From contig CP053448.1 in the NCBI GenBank assembly GCA_013285445.1, forward strand, positions 3,331,530-3,395,529: a stretch of DNA of 64,000 nucleotides. Direction: 5' to 3'. Shown one piece after another: positions 56,186-64,000 of the stretch (its first letter is position 1; every line of letters begins with the position of its first letter). The position numbers and the translations under genes were made by a program. The notes under the pieces were generated by a model that was not told where the DNA came from, searched no databases, and saw only the letters and a program-made list of their open reading frames with translations. This DNA comes from Pseudomonadota bacterium. Its GTDB lineage: Bacteria > Pseudomonadota > Gammaproteobacteria > Xanthomonadales > Wenzhouxiangellaceae.

Positions 56186-56240
56186 GCGGGTGCCGCGGTC
56201 GCCCCGGGCTTTTCCCCATCACCTCATTCTACAGGTTTTG

Positions 56241-56257
56241 TTCAGGACTTCCTCAGG
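56241..56257 (+). promoter_or_regulatory. putative wHTH-regulator site in the divergent promoter region
   Basis: Plus strand reads TTCAGGACTTCCTCAGG, YTCAG-N6-CTCAGG with 11-bp period, between the regulator gene and the gene starting at 56355. It matches the element at 54239-54255 in all conserved positions, including the GGCC that follows. Confidence 0.45.
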
Positions 56258-56354
56258 CCGATCACAGTACCGCGAGCAGGCCGCCGCGTAGCTTGGGTGG
56301 CGTCCGCCGAAGAGGCGACCTCTGTACTCAAACAGCACCACAAGGAGACATGCA

Positions 56355-57818
56355 ATGAACCTACGGACCAAGACAATCGCGGGCCTTGCTGCCCTGGGAC
56401 TGGGCGCCGCCCTGTACCAGCCGGCAGCCGCAGATTCCGATCAGGCCGAGCACCTGTTCGGTCTCGACCACCGCAGCATGCTCGAAATCATTTCCCGCCA
56501 TGATACCCCGGGAGACGACGGCACTACCGAGCAACACCTGGTTTTCGACCTGTCGGACAACGAGATACCGTCGGGCTGAACCACGCTCAAGCAGGTCAAC
56601 GCCACGGGCATGCTGCACTTCGTCTACATGATCCGGCTACCCGACGAACACGCCGACATGACCGTCGAGGACTATCGCCTGGGAACGCCGACCGCCTTCC
56701 AGGAGGCCTGGACCCCCTTCTTCAACGGCGAGGTCGATGTCAACACTTTCTTTGGCAACCTGATCGCCGCCATGCCTGAATGGGCGGGGGACACGGTTTC
56801 CAGCGGCGGCCCCGGTTTTCTGGACGCCCACCGCACCGGATGGACCACCCAGTATCTCGAGCCGGGCAGCTACATTCTCGAATGCTACGTGATGGACGAC
56901 ACCGGCGCCTTCCACAACATGTCGGGTATGCTCGAAAAGCTGGTCGTGACCGAGGATGTATCCGCCGCAGCCGAGCCGGACGCCGACCTGGCGGTATCGA
57001 TCTCCTCGACTGGCGGCATCGTGTTCGAAGCCGAGGACGTGCAGCCCGGCGCCTACAACGTGTCGGTCACCTTCGAGGACAACGCCGTCTACGGTCACGG
57101 GCTCGGTCACGACGTTCATCTGATCCGGCTCGAAAACGGCACCACGGTCGAAGACGTCAACGGCTGGATCAACTATCTGGACGTGGCCGAGGACGGCTTC
57201 TACGCCGATCGCGGCGCCCTGGTTTCCACCTACGAGAATCCAGGGCCCGAGACCTTCCTGGGCGGGGTCCAGGCCACCTTCGCCAATGCGGCTGCCGGCC
57301 AGTCCTATCCGATTACCGCCTACATGCACGTGAACCTCACGCCGGGCCGCTATGCCTGGGTGGCTGAAGTGCCCAACCCCATCCAGCCCGTCGCCGACAA
57401 TCCGGAGATGACCATGCTGGTCGAGTTCGAGGTCGCTCCGCACACCGATCTGGCCGGCGCCTGGTACGACCCGGAAGCAGCCGGTCAGGGCTGGAGCTTC
57501 GTGGCAGCAGAGGGTGGACTGCTGGGTTACTTCTACGGTTTTGGCGACAGCGGGACTCCGCTGTGGCTGATCACCGAATCGCTCATCGAGAGTCCGGGTC
57601 CGGGCGAAGCGGTCACCACCGGCCTGCTCTACAGCGAGGCAGGCCGCTTCGACCAGCCGGCCGAACCCGCCGACTTCATCTACTGGGGCGAACTGACCGT
57701 GACCTTCGACAACTGCGAAGAGGCCACTGCGGAAATCAGCGGCCTGCACGGCGCTCAGACCCAGGAGCTGGTGCGACTGACGACGGCACCAGGCGCGGAA
57801 GGGACCTGCCAGCTCTGA
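56355..57818 (+). pseudogene. secreted protein of unknown function interrupted by an in-frame TGA
   Basis: ATG 56355 follows AAGGAG and opens a signal peptide (IAGLAALGLGAALYQPAAA). After EIPSG the same frame meets TGA at 56577-56579 and then continues TTLKQVNATGMLHFVYMIRLPD for another 412 codons. The context IPSG-stop-TTLK and the repeat-like WTTQ later in the protein suggest the codon was TGG (Trp). Two similar beta-rich halves (GMLHFVYMIRLP; GHDVHLIRLENG) precede a C-terminal domain (GAWYDPEAAGQGWSFVAAEGGLLGYFYGFG). No frameshift is present and the rest looks selected. A nonsense mutation, readthrough or base-call error are the options; selenocysteine is unlikely. Confidence 0.85.
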
Positions 57819-57853
57819 ACGAAAGGGAGCAGTCAGACTCCTGCCCACTTCAT

Positions 57854-57887
57854 GCGAAAAGCCCCGCATCAACGCGGGGCTTTTCGC
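57854..57887. terminator. bidirectional-type intrinsic terminator
   Basis: A perfect 14-bp stem, GCGAAAAGCCCCGC (57854-57867) with its complement at 57874-57887 around ATCAAC, has A4 on one side and T4 on the other inside the stem. It lies 36 nt after the stop of the secreted-protein gene. Confidence 0.85.
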
Positions 57888-58024
57888 CACACAGGGCGCT
57901 GACCTGTACGAGTCGGACCCGTATTGAGTCAGGCCAAACTCCTGCCCCGTGGCACGTTCTTCGCCGCGATTGCGGTTGATCTGACATACAATAAGCGCTC
58001 CAGAGCGCCCATTCGGAACCCGTC

Positions 58025-58462
58025 ATGCTGCGACTTGTTGGCAACCTCATCTGGTTCGTACTGGGCGGCTTCTTCATGGGTCTGGCGTGGTGGTTCTACG
58101 GACTGCTGTGCTTCATCAGCATCATCGGCATTCCCTGGGGACGGGCCTGTTTCGTGCTGGGCAAGTTCATGTTCTGGCCCTTCGGGCGCGAGGCGGTTGA
58201 CCGCCGGGCTCTGACCGGCCGGGACGATCTCGGCACCGGCTGCCTGGGCATGATCGGCAACGTGATCTGGTTCGTCGTGGCGGGCATCTGGCTGGCCATC
58301 GGCCACCTGTTCTGGGCCCTGGCGCTGTTCATCACCATTATCGGCATTCCCTTCGGCGTCCAGCACGTCAAGCTGGCCGGTATCGCCATGTTTCCGATTG
58401 GCAAGTCGGTGGTGTTGGCAGAGGTCGCGCATGCCACCCGCGCCGCGCGCAGGGATTACTAA
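58025..58462 (+). CDS. yccF: YccF-domain inner membrane protein
   Basis: This 145-residue membrane protein contains two YccF domains (NLIWFVLGGFFMGLAWWFYGLLCFISIIGIPWG and NVIWFVVAGIWLAIGHLFWALALFITIIGIPFG). Function of the family is unknown. The TAA stop is part of the CTAA (58459-58462) that borders the first palindromic element, so that element inserted exactly at its end without changing the protein. Confidence 0.92.
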   Translation: MLRLVGNLIWFVLGGFFMGLAWWFYGLLCFISIIGIPWGRACFVLGKFMFWPFGREAVDRRALTGRDDLGTGCLGMIGNVIWFVVAGIWLAIGHLFWALALFITIIGIPFGVQHVKLAGIAMFPIGKSVVLAEVAHATRAARRDY

Positions 58463-58623
58463 CCCGCATTATTCATGAATTCACTCGCGCCCTTGCTTGC
58501 GCCTTGTACGCACAGCGGATTTTCCTCCCTCGGAAATACAGCCTGGTATTCCGCTCGGTCGGAAAATCCGCTGTGCGAACAATCCCCTGCGCAATCATCG
58601 CGGCGATTCATAAATAATGCGGG
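58463..58623. mobile_element. 161-bp MITE-like palindromic element 1
   Basis: Terminal inverted repeats of 18 bp (58463-58480 and 58606-58623) differ at one position; an inner perfect 17-bp inverted repeat lies at 58509-58525 and 58561-58577. CTAA flanks it on both sides (58459-58462; 58624-58627), fitting a 4-bp target duplication. It has no coding capacity. Confidence 0.75.
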
Positions 58624-58885
58624 CTAAGGAGCCTCTGAACAACTCTGCGCGGAGCGCGTTTCTGTCGCAAATGCCGCAGATCGTGTGGTGCGACTCGAGT
58701 GACAGTAGCCGTAGCTACGGCCGAGGGGCGCAACGCGCGAGATGCGGCATTTGCGGCGAAACACTGCGGGACGGGGCTTTGCGCCCGCGCAGAGTTGTTC
58801 AGATGGTATGGACACCGCCCTCCTGACTTCGGCATCGCGATGTGCCACAGTTGGGTCGGTAACAATCAACTCACGCAGGAGGACG

Positions 58886-59926
58886 ATGTCCATGGACAAG
58901 ATTACCGTAGTCGGTCTGGACCTGGCAAAGAACGTTTTTCAGGTACACGGCGTGGATGACGGCGGGCAGGTGGTCTGCCGCAAGCAGTTGCGGCGGGCGC
59001 AGGTCCTGCCTTTCTTCGCTCGCCTTCAGCCTTGCCTGATCGGTATGGAGGCTTGCGGCGGCATGCACTACTGGGCTCGCAAGCTGACCGCGCTCGGTCA
59101 CGAGGTCCGGCCCATGGCCGCACGCTTCATCAAGCCCTACCTCAAGTCCAACAAGTCCGACGCGCTCGATGCCGAGGCGATCTGTGAAGCGGTGCAGCGA
59201 CCCAGCATGCGCTTTGTCACGCCCAAATCGCCCGAGCAGCAGGCCGCACTGCACCTGCACCACAGCCGCCGATTGCTGGTCAGTCAACGCACCGCACTGA
59301 TCAACCACATACGTGGGGTGCTGATGGAGTTCGGCATCACCGTGCCTGTTGGCTCCAACGTGCTGCGCCGGCGGTTGCCGGAGGTCCTGGAAGACGGGGA
59401 CAACGAGCTGCCCATGATGGCGCGCAACCTGCTGGCCACCCTGGCAGAGCAATTTCAAGCCCTGGATGAGCGCATTGAAGCACTCGAACACCAGATTGAG
59501 ACCTGGCATCGCAACAGCGACGCCAGCCGACGCCTGGCCGAGATCCCCGGCATTGGCCTGATGACCGCCACCGCTTTGGCGGCAGCGATTGGTGATGGGC
59601 GAGCGTTCCGCAACGGGCGGGAACTGGCCGCCTACCTGGGTCTGGTGCCTCGGCAGGACTCATCCGGTGGTCGCCAGCGACTACTGGGGATCAGCAAACG
59701 GGGCGATCGCTACCTCAGGACACTGCTGATCCACGGTGCCCGGGCCGTCGTGCGTCACTTGAGAGCGCGAACGGCCGCCGGAAAACCACCCGGCAACCCG
59801 TGGCTGGCGAGACTTCTGGAGCGACGCCATCCCAATGTGGCCGCAGTCGCCCTGGCCAATCACAATGCCCGTGTAGCCTGGGCGTTGCTGACCCGTCAGG
59901 AACGATATCGCCCCATGGCGCTCTAG
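58886..59926 (+). CDS. IS110/IS1111-family transposase (DEDD recombinase)
   Basis: This 346-residue transposase has the N-terminal RuvC-like DEDD domain (VVGLDLAKNVFQVHGVDDGG, GMEACGGMHYWARKL, KSNKSDALDAEAICEA) and the C-terminal transposase_20 domain with the catalytic-serine region (IPGIGLMTATALAAAIGDG...FRNGRELAAYLGLVPRQDSSGGRQRLLGISKRGDRYLR). ATG 58886 follows AGGAGG. The frame is intact, so the element may be active. These enzymes use an RNA guide to choose target and donor. Confidence 0.95.
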   Translation: MSMDKITVVGLDLAKNVFQVHGVDDGGQVVCRKQLRRAQVLPFFARLQPCLIGMEACGGMHYWARKLTALGHEVRPMAARFIKPYLKSNKSDALDAEAICEAVQRPSMRFVTPKSPEQQAALHLHHSRRLLVSQRTALINHIRGVLMEFGITVPVGSNVLRRRLPEVLEDGDNELPMMARNLLATLAEQFQALDERIEALEHQIETWHRNSDASRRLAEIPGIGLMTATALAAAIGDGRAFRNGRELAAYLGLVPRQDSSGGRQRLLGISKRGDRYLRTLLIHGARAVVRHLRARTAAGKPPGNPWLARLLERRHPNVAAVALANHNARVAWALLTRQERYRPMAL

Positions 59927-60181
59927 CAGTGCCCCCACTACCCGGGCCGAGGAAAAACACAGGAGAGTTCACCACCACGATTGCCAGCACCGATGAGATG
60001 GAAAGACAGGTCGGACCGCGACGGGCCAAACCCGAGGAACCTCTTGAAGCCAAGACTTCGCTATTCAGATAGGGACCCGTCGGCGAACACCATAGGGGCC
60101 AGGGATATCAGTCCCGACTACAGGCCGGATGTAAGAGTGCAATCGAACCTTCCTCTTCCAGATCAACGGCGTTTGCAAAAT
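59927..60181 (+). ncRNA. candidate bridge/seek RNA region of the IS
   Basis: This 255-nt noncoding stretch lies between the transposase stop and the right inverted repeat, where IS1111-group elements encode their guide RNA. Possible guide segments: GGAACCTCT (60036-60044) resembles the bottom strand of the target (GGAGCCTCT), TTCAGA (60064-60069) matches the left target half, and ATGTAAGAG (60129-60137) repeats nine bases of the right donor end (60193-60201). The target-then-donor order agrees with known bridge RNAs. Ends and fold were not determined. Confidence 0.6.
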
Positions 60182-60354
60182 GGGCGGTGTCCATGTAAGA
60201 GGCTCCCTAACGGTCTCATTATTGAGCAGACACTCGGTTTGCCTCCCGGCATTCATGGCAAGGCCTCGGAGCGCAGGCTGCAGCGGCTCCGGCAGCAAGC
60301 GCCGACAACGCAGTCCACGGCCAATGAGAGACAAGCCGGGGGAGCGCCTTCGGC

Positions 60355-60374
60355 GTGGCCGGACACCCGGCCAC
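60355..60374 (-). terminator. stem-loop after the HD-GYP gene
   Basis: GTGGCCGG/CCGGCCAC, 8 bp with a 4-nt loop, lies 11 nt past the stop of the HD-GYP gene. There is no T tract, so terminator function is uncertain. The rest of 60211-60385 shows nothing recognisable. Confidence 0.3.
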
Positions 60375-60385
60375 AAGGCCGTCAG

Positions 60386-61009
60386 TCACAGCCGGTCTAC
60401 GGTCCTGAAGGGGCTGTTTTCGATGATTCCGACAAACAGGTCGACCAACTCGGGGTCATGCTTGGATCCGGACTCGGCGCGAATCGTGGCCATGATTTCG
60501 GGGTGGGTGCGGGCTTGTTGGTAGACCCGTCGCACAGCCATCGCGTCATAGCTGTCGGCCAGGCTGATGATGCGCGAACACAGCGGAATGTCGTGGCCGG
60601 ACAGGCCGTCAGGGTAACCGCCACCGTCGAAGTGCTCGTGATGATGCCGGATGTAGAGCGCGACTTGCTGCGCGCCTTCGAGCTCGGTCGATGCAATGAT
60701 GATGGCCCCGATCTCCGAGTGTTGCTTGATTACCTCGAACTCTTCGTGGTCCAGCGCGCCTGGTTTGAGCAGAACGCTGTCGGGTACCCCGATCTTGCCG
60801 ATATCGTGGAACAGCGCGGCCAGCCGCAGGGCGGCGAGCTGGGACGCGTCCAGGTCGCAATGGCGACCAACCTCCCCGGCCAGACCACGAACCCGTTCCG
60901 AATGGAGGTGCGTGACTCTGTCTCGATAGCCCAGTGCCACGGCCAGCGCCCTGAGGTACTTGTCGAGCGTGGCGACGCTACTCGACGCAGTCACGGGCTC
61001 CGGCTTCAT
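60386..61009 (-). CDS. stand-alone HD-GYP cyclic-di-GMP phosphodiesterase
   Basis: This 207-residue protein is almost only an HD-GYP domain, which hydrolyses cyclic-di-GMP. The metal-binding HD is in LAALFHDIGKIGVPD, followed by IKQHSEIGA and the GYP block HHHEHFDGGGYPDGLSGHDIPL. No receiver or PAS domain is attached, so a partner protein would have to supply the signal. Its stop lies about 185 nt from the IS, with no sign that the insertion truncated it. Confidence 0.9.
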   Translation of the reverse strand: MKPEPVTASSSVATLDKYLRALAVALGYRDRVTHLHSERVRGLAGEVGRHCDLDASQLAALRLAALFHDIGKIGVPDSVLLKPGALDHEEFEVIKQHSEIGAIIIASTELEGAQQVALYIRHHHEHFDGGGYPDGLSGHDIPLCSRIISLADSYDAMAVRRVYQQARTHPEIMATIRAESGSKHDPELVDLFVGIIENSPFRTVDRL

Positions 61010-61202
61010 GCGAGCCCTGCCGTGCCGACCAGCGGGCCTGCCCGGAAATCATGACTTGATTTGCAATTGACTGCGTTCATGGGGACCGCGCCAAACTGTT
61101 GTCAGCAAGGCTCAAGCATAGCGCGTCGCGGTCAATTACGCATCTGGCCCGGACTATTCATGACTACAATCTGCTGCGGCGACATTGCAAGCCGGGCAAC
61201 GT

Positions 61203-62240
61203 TCAGTGGCTGATGCGCCAGTGCACCGTCTTGCCTGCATGAAGCGGTATGATCGCCTCCCCCGCGTCCCATTGCTCGGGCACGGCCCATTCGTGTCGTT
61301 CCAGGGTGATGGTCTCGGCGTTGCGCGGCAAACCGTAGAAATCCGGGCCGTGAACGCTGGCGAAGCCTTCCAGCCGGTCCAGCGCACCGGCGCGCTCGAA
61401 AACCTCGGCATAGAGCTCGATCGCGGCCGGGGCGCTGAAGATGCCGGCACAGCCACAGGCCGACTCCTTGGCGTGGCGCGGATGCGGTGCCGAGTCGGTA
61501 CCGAGAAAGAACTTCGGGTTGCCGGAAGTCGCGGCCGCCACCAGCGCCCGACGATGCGCTTCGCGCTTGATGATCGGCAGGCAGTAGTGATGCGGCCGCA
61601 GACCGCCGACAAACATCGCGTTGCGATTGAGCAGCAGGTGATGGACCGTGATCGTGGCGCCGACCTGCCCCGGGGCCGCAGTCACGAAATCGACCGCGAC
61701 CTTGGTGGTGACGTGTTCGAGAACGATCCTGAGCTCCGGGAAATCGCGCAGCAGCATCTCGAGGTGCCGTTCGATGAAAACCGCCTCGCGATCGAAGATG
61801 TCGATATCCGGATCGGTGACTTCGCCATGCAGCAGCAGCGGTACACCGGCGTTCTGCATCGCCTCCAGGGCCGGATAGGCCTTGCGCAGGTCGGTCACGC
61901 CGCTATCCGAGTTGGTCGTCGCGCCGGCCGGGTAATACTTGACCGCATGGACGAAGTCGCTTTCGGCAGCCCGAACGATCTCCTGCGGTGACGTGTTGTC
62001 GGTCAGATACAGCGTCATCAGCGGTTCAAAGGCCGAGCCATCGGGCCGTGCCGCCAGGATGCGATTTCGATAGTCCGCCGCCATCGCCACCGTGGTCACC
62101 GGGGGCAACAGGTTGGGCATGATGATGGCGCGAGCGAAGCAGCGCGCACTCGCCGGCAGCACCTGGGCCATGATCTCGCCGTCGCGCAGGTGCAGGTGCC
62201 AGTCATCGGGTCGACGCAGCGTCAGGGGTTGTGCAGTCAT
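61203..62240 (-). CDS. pyrC: dihydroorotase
   Basis: This 345-residue class II dihydroorotase cyclises carbamoyl-aspartate in pyrimidine synthesis. Zinc ligands are in [10 protein letters not shown], the carboxylated Lys in [18 protein letters not shown], then [14 protein letters not shown] and the catalytic Asp in GTDSAPH. ATG 62240 gives the conserved [17 protein letters not shown] start; the frame is open to 62282. It appears monocistronic. Confidence 0.96.
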   Translation of the reverse strand: MTAQPLTLRRPDDWHLHLRDGEIMAQVLPASARCFARAIIMPNLLPPVTTVAMAADYRNRILAARPDGSAFEPLMTLYLTDNTSPQEIVRAAESDFVHAVKYYPAGATTNSDSGVTDLRKAYPALEAMQNAGVPLLLHGEVTDPDIDIFDREAVFIERHLEMLLRDFPELRIVLEHVTTKVAVDFVTAAPGQVGATITVHHLLLNRNAMFVGGLRPHHYCLPIIKREAHRRALVAAATSGNPKFFLGTDSAPHPRHAKESACGCAGIFSAPAAIELYAEVFERAGALDRLEGFASVHGPDFYGLPRNAETITLERHEWAVPEQWDAGEAIIPLHAGKTVHWRISH

Positions 62241-62432
62241 CGGATCAGACCGAAACAGGCTCGGTAAGCATTGTACCGGCACCCGTCAAGCACAGCGTAA
62301 GTTCAGGGCAAGGCCACAACCACCACCAGCACGCTTACAGCCGGCACGGTGACCGTAATCAGCCGGGTGTCAATGTTTGGCTGGAATCTACGTTACCGCG
62401 ATCGATCAGAAGAGGTGCGTCGACCCAGAGAT

Positions 62433-64000
62433 TCAGCCTGACCTGCCGTTCACCCCTTCCAGCTGCCGGACAGCATGACTGGCCAGGCTCTTGCCGGCTT
62501 CTTGCATGGTCAGATAGGTCTCATCAGCGCCGGCGGCACGAATGCGGTCAACGTGCTCGGCGTACAGCGCATGCGCCACGATCGGGCCAGTGAACCCGCG
62601 ACCACGCAGCTTGCGAGCCGCAATCAACTTGGCTTCAATATCGTCCATCGCAAGAATCGCCACCTCGATCTGGCCGAGCCGGATCGAGTGCCAAAAGTCA
62701 GAATCCTCCGCATCGGCCAGGATGACCTTTCGGCCTTCCTGCTCGTGTTGCTGGACGCAGTAGGGGTCGGCATCAAGACCAACCACCCGATCGTCGCACA
62801 ACGACAGCGCTTCGTAGGCGGCGGTGCCGGTCCGGCCCATGCCGAGAATCAGGGCGCGCGCATCGCCGAGATCCGGGGGAATCTCGTCGGGATGGGCCGT
62901 TTCCGTCTGGCACTTGCACAGCCAGAACTCGAAGCGCTCGAACAGCGGGTGGGCCAGGCGGTTCAACGGCGCGGCCACGGCAAACGACAGCGCCACGCTC
63001 AGCGCCAGCGGGACCAGCCAGTCGCTCATGGCCGGAATGCCGGCGGCGACGATCAGCCCGAACTCGCTGTAAGCGGTAAGCGTCAGAGCACCCAGAAAAG
63101 CATTGCGAGCGCGCAGCCGGAACAGCGCCAGCACGAAGAAAAACAGCGCGCCCTTGAGCGGCAGCGCCAGGCCCAGGACAAGGGCAAACAGCCAGTCGTC
63201 CGGCCCGGGCAGCCCGGACATGCCGATCTCGAGAAAGAACCCGACCAGAAACAGCTCCTTGAGGCTCCACAGCGATTCGGACAGTTCCTTTGCCCGGTGG
63301 TGACTGCCCAGCAGGAGCCCCATCACCAGCGCACCAAGCTCCGGACTGAGTCCAACCATCTCGAAACCGGCGCCACCGAGCACCAGCGCCAGCAGCATGC
63401 CGATCAAGACCAGCAACTCGTCGCGGCCGGTCATGTCGAGCAACCAGTGCAGCACCGGCCTGAACAGCGGCAGGACAAACACGCCCAGCGCCCAGATTGA
63501 CGGGGCATGTCCGCCCCAAAGGCTCAGCACGAGCAGCGCCAACAGATCCTGGATGATGAGAATGCCGATGGCCGTCCGGCCGTGGAACGCCGTCAGTTCA
63601 CGCTTGCCTTCGAGGATCTTGGCCGCCAGCACCGTGCTCGAAAACGCCAGCGCGATGCCGACAAGAACGGCAAGGTTCCAGTCCAGACCGAGCAAAAAAC
63701 GCAAGCCTGGGGCCAGGACCGCCACGGAAATGAAGAAATGCAGGAGCCCTCCGCCAATGACCGGCGGCTGCACCAACTGGCGCAATTTGAGCTTGAGTCC
63801 GACCGTGAACAGCAGCAGCAAAACGCCGAGATGAGCGACATGGTGCAGGATATCGCCGGTATAGGACGGCAGCACGCCGAAGCGCTGGCTGATCCAGTTC
63901 AACCCGAAACCGGCAGCCAGAAATCCGACCAGCGGTGGAAGCCCGATCTGCTTGACCAGCAGACCGAGAAAAAACGCCAGTCCGATACAGAACACTTCAA
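62433..64000 (-). CDS. KefB-like CPA2 cation:proton antiporter, N-terminus off the window
   Basis: About 520 residues are present. The N-terminal ~370 form a CPA2 antiporter domain of about a dozen helices (GLLVKQIGLPPLVGFLAAG, GIALAFSSTVLAAKILEGK, GILIIQDLLALL). A TrkA-N/RCK nucleotide-binding domain follows (ALILGMGRTGTAAYEAL). A GTG at 63995 could be a start, but the frame touches the edge and KefB proteins begin with about 10-20 more residues, so it is probably partial. KefB/C family members exchange K+ for H+, often gated by ligands at the RCK domain. Confidence 0.88.
   Translation of the reverse strand, partial: EVFCIGLAFFLGLLVKQIGLPPLVGFLAAGFGLNWISQRFGVLPSYTGDILHHVAHLGVLLLLFTVGLKLKLRQLVQPPVIGGGLLHFFISVAVLAPGLRFLLGLDWNLAVLVGIALAFSSTVLAAKILEGKRELTAFHGRTAIGILIIQDLLALLVLSLWGGHAPSIWALGVFVLPLFRPVLHWLLDMTGRDELLVLIGMLLALVLGGAGFEMVGLSPELGALVMGLLLGSHHRAKELSESLWSLKELFLVGFFLEIGMSGLPGPDDWLFALVLGLALPLKGALFFFVLALFRLRARNAFLGALTLTAYSEFGLIVAAGIPAMSDWLVPLALSVALSFAVAAPLNRLAHPLFERFEFWLCKCQTETAHPDEIPPDLGDARALILGMGRTGTAAYEALSLCDDRVVGLDADPYCVQQHEQEGRKVILADAEDSDFWHSIRLGQIEVAILAMDDIEAKLIAARKLRGRGFTGPIVAHALYAEHVDRIRAAGADETYLTMQEAGKSLASHAVRQLEGVNGRSG

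Larger units (their letters stand above)
58804..60200 (+). mobile_element. IS110-family (IS1111-type) insertion sequence, 1397 bp
   Basis: Boundaries come from restoring the split terminal repeat of the host element; AGA is shared at the two junctions, so they can shift by up to 3 bp. A perfect 13-bp inverted repeat lies just inside the ends: ATGGACACCGCCC (58808-58820) and its complement at 60182-60194. Subterminal inverted repeats, a short left end, a long 3' noncoding region and about 1.4 kb length match the IS1111 group. No target duplication is seen, as usual for IS110. Confidence 0.85.
58628..60206. mobile_element. MITE-like palindromic element 2, split by an insertion sequence
   Basis: The left end GGAGCCTCTGAACAAC continues for 25 bp (58628-58652). 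Its inverted copy is found in two pieces, 58785-58803 and 60201-60206, which join perfectly when 58804-60200 is removed. Further inner arms match at 58666-58678 and 58743-58755. CTAA borders it at 58624-58627 and 60207-60210. Uninterrupted length is about 182 bp. A YTAR-type 4-bp duplication is typical of IS5-group transposases, which may have mobilised it. Confidence 0.8.

Noticed and set aside
56577..56579. Selenocysteine codon
   Set aside because: The context suggests Trp rather than Cys, no SECIS-like hairpin was evident right after the TGA, and the protein is not a redox family.

Overview
The window looks like chromosome from a high-GC, free-living, respiratory gammaproteobacterium, probably near Wenzhouxiangella or other Chromatiales/Xanthomonadales relatives. 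This is inferred from gene content: FG-GAP/ASPIC (CRTAC1-type) proteins, kinases and regulators with TPR tails, paired fabA-fabB, NarGHJI, FNR, and proteins ending in a short Gly/Trp-rich G-x-W-Y-D-P-E domain. No rRNA, tRNA or CRISPR array was seen.

Layout. 1-12.2 kb: an FG-GAP protein running off the left edge, a small exported protein, a NeuC-type epimerase, then a four-gene minus-strand operon (nitrilase-fold hydrolase, TPR/FG-GAP lipoprotein, membrane pentaheme cytochrome with TPRs, CRTAC1 protein) whose last three genes overlap by 4 nt each. 12.4-16.2 kb: a carboxymuconolactone-decarboxylase-fold protein, a lipoyl-domain dihydrolipoyl dehydrogenase and a PstS-like/OmpA fusion. 16.2-21.5 kb: a Ser/Thr kinase divergent from an FHA protein, then queD (triple-domain) and queE, then a compact AraC regulator. 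21.6-29.0 kb: fabA-fabB, a DEDDh exonuclease with a cNMP/CBS/DUF294 protein, and a CHASE-PAS-GGDEF-EAL protein. 29.0-31.5 kb: moaB, moeA and a small unknown protein with a palindromic promoter. 31.6-34.8 kb: pspA-yqiJ-yqiK (flotillin) membrane module.

34.8-52.0 kb is the functional core, a nitrate respiration and molybdenum cofactor block. narK-narG-narH-narJ-narI-ppiC plus a small conserved gene run on the minus strand. A TehA/SLAC1-type channel and fnr lie between them and the plus-strand moaA-moaC-molybdate transporter-moaD-moaE-mobA-moeB operon. The nar and moa operons share one promoter design: an FNR palindrome, exactly 22 nt, then TATGGT. The moaA leader also carries what looks like a Moco riboswitch. 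So oxygen (via FNR) should switch on the nitrate reductase and its cofactor supply together, with cofactor feedback on moaA. narH (4-nt tandem duplication) and moeB (1-nt C-run insertion) are frameshifted as given. A third gene at 56.4 kb has an in-frame TGA where Trp would fit. These are either real lesions or consensus errors.

52.3-57.9 kb: a pentaheme cytochrome with a dockerin-like tail, a membrane wHTH-TPR regulator, and the interrupted secreted protein. An 11-bp-period direct repeat lies upstream of both targets. 58.0-60.2 kb: yccF followed by a nest of mobile DNA: two unrelated palindromic MITE-like elements, both bounded by CTAA, the second split by a 1.4-kb IS110/IS1111-type insertion sequence with a 3' noncoding region that probably encodes its guide (bridge/seek) RNA. 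60.4-64 kb: an HD-GYP phosphodiesterase, pyrC and a KefB-like antiporter running off the right edge.

A family of 7-bp tandem repeats (GGTTTCC/GGTTTCA/GGATTCC and variants) is found mainly in the gaps between Moco genes and once inside the lpdA coding sequence.
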